Assembly: GCA_963693315.1 (NCBI GenBank)
Contig: OY856187.1
Span: 384,111,436 to 384,175,435 of the forward strand
DNA: 64,000 nucleotides
Reading direction: 5' to 3'
Source of the DNA: Diogma glabrata
Taxonomy: Eukaryota > Arthropoda > Insecta > Diptera > Cylindrotomidae
Part shown: piece after piece, positions 51,833-64,000 of the stretch
Layout: each line of letters begins with the position of its first letter
How positions within the stretch are numbered: the first letter of the stretch is position 1
Notes under the pieces: model-generated
Database searches by the model: none
The model's input: only the letters and a program-made list of their open reading frames with translations
Told to the model about the DNA's origin: nothing
Made by a program: the position numbers and the translations under genes

Positions 51833-54800
51833 ATTGACTCCTCGGTATTGTTGATACTATTTCAGATGTTCGGTTTGCGACGAAGGTTTTCCACTTTCTG
51901 GGATGTGCTGATAGCCACTGCAGAACAATAGTAGAATCTGTCCACGCGTAACATGGAATTTCTTCTTCTTGTAGTGACAATCTCGAAGTCTTTAAAAGTC
52001 GTGTGACTAATAATGCGCCACATAACTCAAGTCGTGGAATACTTTGTTGTTTAAGTGATGCAACCTTAGTTTTTGCGGTTAGTTGTGACATTGCCCAACG
52101 AATCTATTGATCTACAGGACATCACCGCAGAATATGTATCTTTGACGCATCAGAAAACCCATGTAGCTGGTATAAATGACAGACTACGTGAATCCATCTT
52201 GGTATTTCGACTTTTTCCAATTCCCAAAATTTGTCTCGTATACCTTGCCATTCCCTTTTCTTAGCTCCGGGCAATACATCATCCCATTCTAAGCTTAATA
52301 GCCACAGATGTTGTAACAGAATTTTTATCTTGATAATAGCAGGTGACAACCAGCCCAACGGATCGAAAATTCTTGACATTTCAGATAATAATGTTCTTTT
52401 GGTTATTTTGGAATTGGTTTCCTGTAAACAAATTGCAGTTGTTTCTTCTATAATTTCTTTCGATGAAATTTCTTGATCCATAACTGAAATATTTTCCAAT
52501 AATTTAGGACAGTTTGATGACCATTTTTTCAGATGAAATCTACTGGATGACAATATTTTGATGATATTCTGTTGTACCTCTAAAGCATTAGATATAGTAT
52601 TCGCGCCAGACATTAAATCATCCACATAAAAATCCCTCTTAATAATTGTTGCAGCAGTTGGATACTTTGATGCATAATCTGTTGCAGCTTGACGTAACGT
52701 CTTCATGGCTAAATATGGAGCATATGTAGTTCCATAAGTTACTGTATTGAGGCGATACTGTTTTATTGAATCCCGTGGATTTTCTCTCTAAACAACACGT
52801 TGATAATTTGTGTCAGCTGGATGTACCTTGATCTGTCGGTACATTTTTTCGATGTCCGCAGTAAATACATATTTATGTCTTCGAAAACGGAGCAATATGG
52901 ATGTTAGAGTTTGTTGAATAGTGGGTCCAGTCATTAAAATATCGTTTAACGAATGTCCAGACATTGATTTACTGGACGCATCAAAAACTATTCGTAACTT
53001 CGTAGTAGTGCTGGACTCCTTTCGTACGGCGTGGTGTGGTAAATAGTATGACAATGTGTTTGAGGTAAATTGATCTTCTATTGGAATTACTGACCTGATT
53101 CACTTCGGTAATGTGTTTTTTCGTAATGAGTTTCACATAAATTTTCTTCTTCTGTGTAATTACTATTGGGCAGGTTGTTTACTTCTTCAATCTCCCAAAA
53201 CCTTCTTAATGCAGCATCGATATCAACATGAAGGCTATAACGAATAGTATTAAGAGTAGAATTCATCCTTTGCACTTGCCCAGCTATAACCCAGCCAAAT
53301 AGTGTATTCTGTGCAACGGATGTCCCTCTTGGACCAATAATTTGTCCTTGTTCCAGAACTTGAAAGAAATGATCTGACCCAATCAAAATATCTATATGAT
53401 TTGACATATTAAACAATGGATCAGCTAACTCAATAGCCTCAATGTAACTCCATTCTGATACATCAAACTCAAATGCTGGCAAGGATGATGTTAATTTCTT
53501 CAATATCAAAGCATCAACGATTAAGCTCCTAGGTTTACATCTGGATGATATTTGTAATGTTGTACGACCTCTCGTTATGCTTGCTCCAGCTGATCCTAGA
53601 CCTGCTACTGAAACTCGAGAATACGTTCTCGATAGCGACAATTTTTGAACACAAGCCTTGGTTATAAATGAAGCTTATGACCCAGAATCGAGTAACACCC
53701 GACAAGGTACCATTCTCCCGGCCACGTCTTGAACATTTACGATTGCAGTAGGCAACAAAATTTGCACAATTTGACTACTGGCATCCCCCTTATATTTAGT
53801 CTGAGAATGTACCAATGATAATACTTCCTCATTAGTTTGAGAATATACATGTTGTGACAAAGATGATTGAGAGTTGATTGAAGCTTCAGAGTTGATTGCT
53901 GCATTATCCTTGATAGTAGGTTCACTGTTGATAGCTTAATCATTGTTGATAGCAGATTTAATGTACAGAGTTGATTTTTGATTGTTGAGTGTTGATTTGT
54001 TACTAGATGATTCAGTATTCACGATTGGTTCATTGTTGATATGTACCTTGTTATCGATAGATGAACTACACATAGTACTACTTGATGCAGAATATAACGC
54101 TTGGACTGATGACTTAGATTGATCAGATTCGGTTTCGTAATGAACTAATGTGTGATGACGTTTACGACAAATATGACATGATTTGCGAGTACGACATTGA
54201 TCCACTCTATGAGATGAATTTAAGCAGTTGTAACAACGAGAAGAGCTCCTCACGAACTCTCGACGTCCAAGTGCGTTCATATTTATGAAACTGGGGCATT
54301 CGTATAACCAATGATCCGCCCTGGAACAGATGGAACATACTGCAACGGGCTAAGAATAATAACTTTTATAGGTTGGTTGTGTTTTTATTGGTGCACGCTT
54401 GACAGGAACTCGCATCCCTTCCAGAGCATCAGCACGTTTGTTTAAAAAATCAAATAACAACTGCACTGTTGAATATTCTATTTCCGATGTTTCTTGGAAC
54501 CACAGTTGTTTGCTTTCATCATCGAGCTTATTAAGGATGATATATATTAACCATGGATTACGGCACTCAGCTGACGGTCCCAACGCTCGCAAGGCGCGAA
54601 CAACTTCATCAGAGACATCTAAAATGCGCTGGATTGAGCTAACTGACGGTTGATGTATTGTAGATTGCTCGATAAATGCTTTTAGTAATGAGTTGATGGT
54701 GTGTCGTTTTTTATCATACTGATTAATTATCTTTTTTAGTGCCTCAATATAGTTTGCTTCCGTTATTGAGTATTGTCTTACTAGCGCACTTGCTTCACCG

Positions 54801-55634
54801 GTTAACAGACCTTTTAAATATTGGAACTTATGAGCAGGCGATGTCGTTTGATTGTTATGAACCGATGCAGTAAATAGATCATAGAATGATTGCCATTCTT
54901 TGTAATCACCAGAGAATGATGGAATGCTTAAACGTGGTTACTTTATTTCGGATATTGCACTGATGCTTGTATTGGCAATATCTGCGACTGATTGATTAGC
55001 GACCCCAAGTGTATGAGACTTCATCACCTAACTTAGCTTTGAGATTATGTTATAATATGTATCATCGATTTTTTAATACAATTTAATCATTATCTTATTA
55101 TACTAATAAATTATATGAATAACAGGTTTCCGACTGGAGATTGTAGGCGAGGAATTTTAGATACGGGATTGCTGATTGGCGATTGCAGATTATATGTATA
55201 AGTGATTGTCTTTGTGATTGTCTCGTAAAAGTAGTGGCTAGATACGATTTGCCAGGTGTCTGTAACCGGGTCGTTCACTCCTAACTTATAATTACCTACC
55301 TATCCTTACCTATTGTTATATGTAAAACGGCTATAGGAAGTGGCCCGGCCGTAATCCGGGAGTCTCGCCTAGTGCTTGGTCCTACAGTACAATCAATCAA
55401 TCAATCAACTAATCAATATGTATCATCGATTTTTAGCATATCCGATTCGATGGTGGCATCAATTTCAAACATAGAGCCTTCGATGGTCACAAAGTCGTTC
55501 CATAATTCAACCGTTTTATCTAATCGTGCCTTTATCTCTTCTAGTGGTGTTTGTGCATCTGCTTGGTCAGCATACGTCAAGTTTTTTGTTAATAACGCCT
55601 TAACTACGGAACGTCTCTTCTTTAATGGTTCCAT
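51833..55634 (-). pseudogene. BEL/Pao Gag-Pol, 3'-truncated
   Basis: Reads right to left. The Gag N-terminus (ATG 55634, MEPLKKRRSVVKAL) is split from the rest by a SINE. The capsid-like region has IPSFSGDYKEWQSFYDLF. Two Cys/His knuckles follow: CSICSRADHWLYECP and, at 54280-53936, CYNCLNSSHRVDQC with CHICRKRHHTLVH. The aspartic protease is VLLDSGS (about 53680). A typical BEL linker (SDHFFQVLEQGQIIGPRGT) precedes reverse transcriptase with LRIVFDASSKSMSGHSLND and FYVDDLMSG (catalytic YVDD). RNase H shows TDSTIVLQWL and ends at SEIVSTIP. The integrase is missing because the copy stops at about 51833. Stops at 55021, 54350, 53675 and elsewhere, plus shifts, make it a pseudogene. Confidence 0.88.
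55074..55414 (+). mobile_element. tRNA-derived SINE, 5'-truncated, in BEL gag
   Basis: From about 55130 this matches the body and tail of the SINE at 26584-27018, including GATACGGGATTGCTGATTGG, GGCCCGGCCGTAATCCGGGA and the (CAAT)n tail. The polymerase III boxes are lacking, and about 55 bp of unrelated AT-rich sequence lies at its left. A 20-bp direct repeat, AATATGTATCATCGATTTTT, flanks it (55054-55073 and 55415-55434). It interrupts BEL gag, so BEL inserted first. Confidence 0.88.
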
Positions 55635-57149
55635 TACTAAGCTACAGCACTATGATATCCCACCCCTAAATACTTGAAGCGTACGAACTACGATAACAGA
55701 TTTCTGAACGAATTTGTAAAAATTCCCTTTAGCCGTGCTACATACACGAAACTAACAATGATATGATATTTATGAATGATGTTTATCATTCACCATACAA
55801 AATAATTACAATAACAATCGTTGCACGAAAAAAAAGTCCAAGCGGCACGTATATCCGCTAGAAATAGGTAGATTTCGAGATCAAACAGTTTTGTGTGCCA
55901 GTAGAATCTGATGTATCAGATTAGTTTAAACAAAACAAACTAATTTCAAACAGATATCGAACAAATTGTTAAAAGATAATTAGCTACCTACAAGCAAAAT
56001 TATATCTATCCAATTTTGCAACAAACAAATATCAAATCTACCACAGAACATGTGTGTGACAATTTATGACACAAACCTACTCTATATCATATGTCGTGCA
56101 ATTACTGCAAAATATCAAAATAGTTTATTTCTAAGAAAAAAAAATTAACTTCTTCTATTCAAATCTTTTATTTTTTGACGGTTATAAGGTTGACATTGAC
56201 TGTTATAAGGTTTTTGGAAATTGTAGTTGGGGATTGTTGCAAACTTTTTTGTTGAAGCCAACAAGTCAAAAACCTCTAACTGCAGAGGTTTATTTTTACA
56301 AGAAACGGATTAAAATGTTTCCACAGATTCTACATTTATGAAGATTTTAAAAATATTAGTATTCACACGGCCGTTATAACGGATTAAAAAAACTACTTTT
56401 TTTTATAGTATAAAGCCTATAGTAAATAGTTCCTTAACCATGTGTCAGATTTTTCTGATTTACAAACCTTGTCTAAGATATTAATAAAACACACATTTTT
56501 AAGAAAGGTTTTTTGATCTGGCTCCACAACTCCAACCGTGAGAGCGCCGGTTGATTCAAACGCATTTTGTGTTTTACAGGCTTTGTTGTTGGAGGCGCTC
56601 ACTCAGAAACCTTCAACTGCAGAGGTATTTCTTTTGAAAGAAACTGATTAAAAAGGTTTCGAAAATTCTAAATTTATGAAGTTTTTAAAAATATTAGAAT
56701 CCAAACGGCCGTTATAACGAATCTAAAAAACAGAGTTTTTTTCTAGTATAAAGCTTCTAGTTTCTTAACCATGTGTTGGATTGGGCTGATTTACGAATTT
56801 GTCCAAGATATTAATAAAACGCACATTTTTAAAAAAGGTTTTTTGATCTGGCCTTATTAATGCGACCGTGAGAGTGCCGGTTGTTTTAAAAAAAAAATTT
56901 TTTTGGCAAACTTTTTTGTTGGAGCCGCTCACTCAGGAACCTCTAACTGCAGAGGTCTATTTTTAAAACAAGTTGATAAAAAAGATTCCAAAAATTCTAA
57001 ATTTGTTAAATTTTTTGAAATATTAGTATCCAAACGGCCGTTACAACGGTTTTAAAAAATCAATTTCACATAAGTACAGAAAATTTTTTTGATCTAGCTC
57101 AACAAATGCGACCGTGAGAGTGCCGGTCGTTTTCGCTATATCTCATATC

Positions 57150-59755
<2,606 letters not shown>

Positions 59756-59876
59756 TTTTTTTTTTTGTTTTTTTGTCTCCGCTTATCATATATAGTCGTT
59801 TGGCACAAAAATTTTTCCGAAATTCCGAGATGAAGCCCATTGCAATAGGTAGATTTTTATATGAAATCTACCTAAA

Positions 59877-60535
59877 ATAATATATTTTACATGTGAGACC
59901 ACCAATATGTTTTCAGCAAATATTACGGTAAGTCAATATTAATGCACTTAATTTGACACCTTAACTTTATATATAAAGCTTATCAATTAAACTTGTTATG
60001 AATACAAGAAATTAAATGATACTTATTCAAAATGGCGTTGGATGCTTCTTGTGTTTTGCTTTTTATGAATACAAGAAATTAATTACACTTAACACTAATT
60101 TTACGAACAATCCTTTCTTTATAATTGTAACAAAACAACAACACTGAATTTAAACGAAAAATACATCCAACTTATGTATCATTATTTGAAATATAAATCT
60201 TAATTTTATTAACAACTTAACTTGCAAGAAATCACAAATACTTAGAAATAAATAAATGATACTTATCAATGTTTTAGAAGCTTCCCCCACTACCCACCGC
60301 CCATAGAACCCAAAATTTCATGATTTTATGATTTTATAAATTTTATGATTTTATAAAAGATTATTAATTATTTAAACTTTTTTTTTAATTGATAGTATGG
60401 AGTCTTACCTTTCATTTTATTATAGCGGGAGCACCTAGCACGACCGAGCAACCTTTTTTTTCTTACAAGGAAGTTTGCAATCACGGCATATTATAGAACA
60501 AATTTTATTCTTTCATATCTTTTAAACCATATGAG
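59877..60535. other. no gene seen
   Basis: AT-rich spacer. ATGAATACAAGAAATTAA occurs twice (about 59998 and 60065). Ends with the left copy of the hAT target duplication. Confidence 0.4.
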
Positions 60536-61635
60536 TAGTGATTGCAAATTACCCGATTTCAAATTACCCGGTTACTCGACTCGTATTTTCCAAATTACCC
60601 GAATAACCCGGGTAGTTATAAAAAAATAAAAAGATGAAAAACAATAAAAAAAACCACACAGTAGTAAACTAAAAATTGATCATTATTTGATTGTAAAATA
60701 ATATTTTGAAAATATTACGGCATTTAGGGTAGCTGTGCTCATCCGATTTCGTATTTTTTTTTATATTTCTGCAATAGAAAAAACCCGTTCCGATTAAGTG
60801 GATGCTGGCTTCACGGTCAGTAACGGTTGATTTAAATTTTCTATCATTTTTTCGGTTTCCTTTATTTACATACAACATTTTCAGCTCTTTATCAACTGTA
60901 GTACCACTGTTATCTATAGTAGATCTTGTGTAGACAGCAATACATTTTTGTAGTTGTAAATTTTCAATATTATAATTAGCCGCATCATTATCCGATTGCT
61001 GACGTATTTACCCATTTAGTTGAAATTATTCGTGCGCATCAAACTACGTGGCACCGAGATTCATCTGATGACATTTTCTTGAACTGGTCCCAAACTTTCG
61101 ATGACATTTCGATGACACTTATTTTAATTATTAGCTTAAATCTTAAATAAAAATTTATCTTCTAATATATTTACCGTTTCTATTTTAAACTAAATATAAA
61201 CAAATAACCAATGAAGATCCTTAATTTTTTATGACATAAAATTAATTTTAATAAGAACTAAAATGCCATAAATTTTGTTATGTGTTCTAATCTTCGTCGT
61301 TTTTCTGTTGTTTTCGTAATCCAAACAATAATAATTAACTAGAGGGCAGTTTAATGTTTACGGATGTGGTTGGTTTAATGTTTATGGTTTAATGTTTATG
61401 GACATATTGCAATTTGTATGGTTAGAATAGAATCATTTGTCAACAACTGGCATAAAGAATAATGAAATTTGCAAAAAGAGAATGAGCTGAATTTTATTTT
61501 GGAAATTTTATTGAGAAAAAACTGGACCTTTTGTTGTTCGGGTATTCGACCAAAATATCCGGATATTAAATACCCGAAAAATCTTCCTAAATACCCGGGT
61601 ATCCGGGTACCCGGATACCTAGATTGCAAACACTA
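60536..61635. mobile_element. hAT-like non-autonomous element, 8-bp duplication
   Basis: An 8-bp direct repeat CATATGAG flanks it exactly (60528-60535 and 61636-61643). Terminal inverts TAGTGATTGCAA and TAGTGTTTGCAA match at 11 of 12 bases. Subterminal regions at both sides are rich in ACCCG/CGGGT motifs (for example CCGGGTACCCGG at 61605). The length of 1.1 kb and absence of a readable transposase indicate a deletion derivative. The 8-bp duplication is characteristic of hAT. Confidence 0.85.
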
Positions 61636-61643
61636 CATATGAG

Positions 61644-62761
61644 CGAACTTTATAATTTATTTTTTAAAATACGCAGAAAAGGCTATATTTGAAAATAATC
61701 ACTATTTAAATTAGAGCAATAAAGTTATCTTACGTACAAACACTATAGAAGTGCGTAAACAGTTTTCAATATTTTGAACCAAAATTTACATGTGACTTTA
61801 CTTCATTATTTCAAAGACAAATAAACGTTTTGTTGGGATACAATTTATGGATTCTTCATACTGAATCAATTTTCTACAAAACTGCATCATTACATTTTTA
61901 AATTTTATGTGTCTTTGGACATGCAAAGAATGAATTCTTTACATGTAAAAAATAACGTAAACTACTTTTTCTAAAGAATTTGCCCAACACTTAAAAACGT
62001 ATAAGCTAAACCGTGAGGCCAAAATACACAAACAATTCCAACTTCCTCTGTTACATTGTAACTTCAATTCAATTGTAATTCACTTTAAATCTTTCATAAA
62101 TCTCTTCTATCAAAAACAATTCCTGACTCATTGATTGATTTCTTTTATACAAATATTAAACACCTTCAAAATAAAATACCGGAAAAAAAAATAAAAAAAA
62201 AACAAATTGAGTTGTAACAGTTTTCCACAGTTTTCATTTTTCATTACATGACCGGTAAAATGCATTACCTTGTGCTGTGTGTTTCAATCATTCAATAAAA
62301 AAGCAAAAAAACATTATTTTATGAAATAACTTACCTTGGCAAAAAATTTATTAAATTTGAACATAAAAAAAAACTTTAAAGAATATACAGAAAATTAAAT
62401 TTTATGGTAAATTTGTTTTAAAATTATTTTAAAATAAAAAATAAAAATTACAAAGTTGCAATAAAAATAATATTAAATTATATTAAAATAAAATAATTTT
62501 ATGTTTTCTTATGAGTTAACTTATTTTTTCTATGAATTTCCTTTTAGTTTTCAATTGAACGATAGGATACGAAAAACTTTAGTTCTTTAACACAGATGGA
62601 AGAGATTAACAGCAATGACATTGTGCTATGAAAAGTTATATATTTAGAGGAAACATGTGCTGGTTGTATATTATGAAAAGGTTTAAGCCATAATTATTTG
62701 GAAAAGGAGATAGAACGATATCAAAATATTTTTAACGAAACTTGTTACTTTTATTGTCGGT
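61644..62761. other. no gene seen
   Basis: AT-rich, no conserved frame or repeat boundary recognised. Confidence 0.4.
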
Positions 62762-62880
62762 CAGGGCCGCATAAACCACGGGTGCAAAGGAGCGATCGCA
62801 CCAGCTGCCAAACCAAAAGGCGCCAAATTTGAGTTTTGTTTTAAATTTGATTGCTTTTTCGTTTTTGAGGCAAATTAAAT
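62762..62880 (+). mobile_element. possible hAT (Tip100-like) terminal fragment
   Basis: CAGGGCCGCATAAACCACGG followed by GGTGCAAAGG and a GGCGCC string resembles the CAGGGCCGG... termini known from Tip100-type hAT elements. No second end is seen, so this is a fragment at best. Confidence 0.4.
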
Positions 62881-64000
62881 TTGATTTTTCTATATAAAAA
62901 GCAAAAATTTAGTTTCGTACAAAATTTTTGTATTAGTTTTAACTTTTCATCTACGGGCGTGACCGCGTCGCATACTCATGTCGCTGCTATTGACATGCCA
63001 TTTAACGTGAGATAATTACATATATCACTCAATCAATAGCAGTGAGATATTACCAGCCAGAGCTGATATCTTACGAAAGGCTGGCGAATGAACTCTTTTC
63101 ATATGCACTCTTTCATATGCAGTTTTCCTTTTTCTATTTAATTAACTATATGTAGGCTTTAATTATTAAGGAGTACAATAGTTCACATAATTAAGGATTA
63201 TACTTGAACCAAGTAGGGAAACCCAATTTAAATTTTTTTCTACAGATTCTTTTTAAAAAATTTGTGTTCTTCACTTCTCATATAAATTTTATTTCCTAGA
63301 TCTTATCATTAAATATTGGTCTATGTTTATCTATTGGTTTCATTATATGATAAGATTTATGGTTTAGTTGCCCATATCTTAAAAAAAATATAATGAAAAG
63401 GACATTTGTAAACATATCGTAGATTTTATTCCACTAATGCATTATTAATTGAGCTTTGAAACCACACCTCTTTTCATTTAATTTTAAATGCAGTATTTAG
63501 TTCATTTAACTTTTAATGACATCTCTGTCCTTTAAATAAATGTCATAAGTGAAGACGGTTGAAATTTTAGTAACAATATATGTGATTTATATTGTGATAT
63601 TTCCGATATTAGGGTTCCGTTTTTTATACGGAACACTATTGGTGAGAGTAAAACGAGTTTTTCACATTATATCGATTATCTCGTAAACTATAAATGCTAT
63701 GGACTTGAAATTTGGCATGTGTATAAAACTAATCTGTCCACATGAAATGACGAATACAAATAAAACTAAAGTGGTTTTCGTTTGGTTTACAGGGGTTCGA
63801 TGTGAGACCTTAGATGAGAATTAGATGAGAAAATAGATTTTTTTAAAGATTCAAGTAGGGTATCATATGAAAGGACTTCATTTCAGTATTTCTTAAAAAT
63901 TTATTTTGGAATTTTACAACTCACCATTTTTTGTATAATTCTGAATAATGACGTTTTTTACGTGTTTTCTTAACTCGATTAGCTCCGAACCTAACTGATC
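62881..64000. other. no gene seen
   Basis: AT-rich sequence. A short hairpin GTTCCGT...ACGGAAC at about 63614-63635 resembles dispersed repeats common in insect genomes, but no boundaries can be set. Confidence 0.4.

Noticed and set aside
60669..60878. Minus-strand frame as a hAT dimerisation domain
   Set aside because: No convincing match to the conserved hAT C-terminal residues. It is probably a chance frame in a deletion derivative.

Overview
The window is animal, most probably insect, nuclear DNA: strongly AT-rich, with long (TA)n and (TAAA)n tracts, GT-AG introns in transposon genes, a tRNA-derived SINE and insect-type element families (mariner, piggyBac, Ty3/Gypsy, BEL/Pao, Jockey-like LINEs, hAT). 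No host gene is recognisable. Essentially every coding stretch belongs to a mobile element, and nearly all of those genes are broken.

Layout. 1-3.8 kb: a mariner copy sitting in a (TA)n tract, then an element with AGGGTGGC-type ends holding a (TAAA)n block between inverted arms. 5.6-9.5 kb: repeat family 'R' copy 1, interrupted by a 2.86-kb fold-back element whose centre holds a LINE tail. 10.2-16 kb: a decayed Jockey-like LINE split by a 4.03-kb element with CACAGAGAG termini and TA target duplication. 17.9-20.2 kb: a 5'-truncated LINE with a long intact reverse transcriptase frame. 20.5-23 kb: R copy 2 and repeat 'X'. 23.4-27.9 kb: a DNA transposon with about 530-bp inverted repeats and a 695-codon gene of an unassigned DDE-like family, carrying a SINE with perfect target duplication. 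30.7-31.7 kb: a TTAA-flanked MITE. 31.7-38.4 kb: an unusual LTR-like element with tRNA-Ser-type primer site and an 850-codon Asn/Ser/Thr-rich frame cut by two amber codons. 39.8-40.7 kb: a roughly 175-bp satellite whose every unit carries a tRNA-Tyr-type primer-site sequence. 42.2-44.2 kb: a second, diverged member of the DDE-like family, abutting a Ty3/Gypsy element (44.2-50.5 kb) that has a piggyBac inserted at TTAA. 51.5-55.6 kb: BEL/Pao remnants in two orientations with a SINE insertion. 55.8-59.9 kb: R copy 3, whose (TA)n tract holds a 14-unit fold-back array. 60.5-61.6 kb: a hAT-like element with an 8-bp target duplication.

The main value of the window is nested-insertion stratigraphy. 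Related copies inside the window serve as empty sites, so exact boundaries and target duplications can be read for many elements: ATAA for the fold-back, TAGG for the LTR-like element, TTAA for piggyBac and the MITE, TA for mariner and two others, 8 bp for hAT, and 20-22 bp for the SINEs. The best candidates for something undescribed are the LTR-like element at 31.7-38.4 kb and the DDE-like family represented at 24-26 kb and 42-44 kb.
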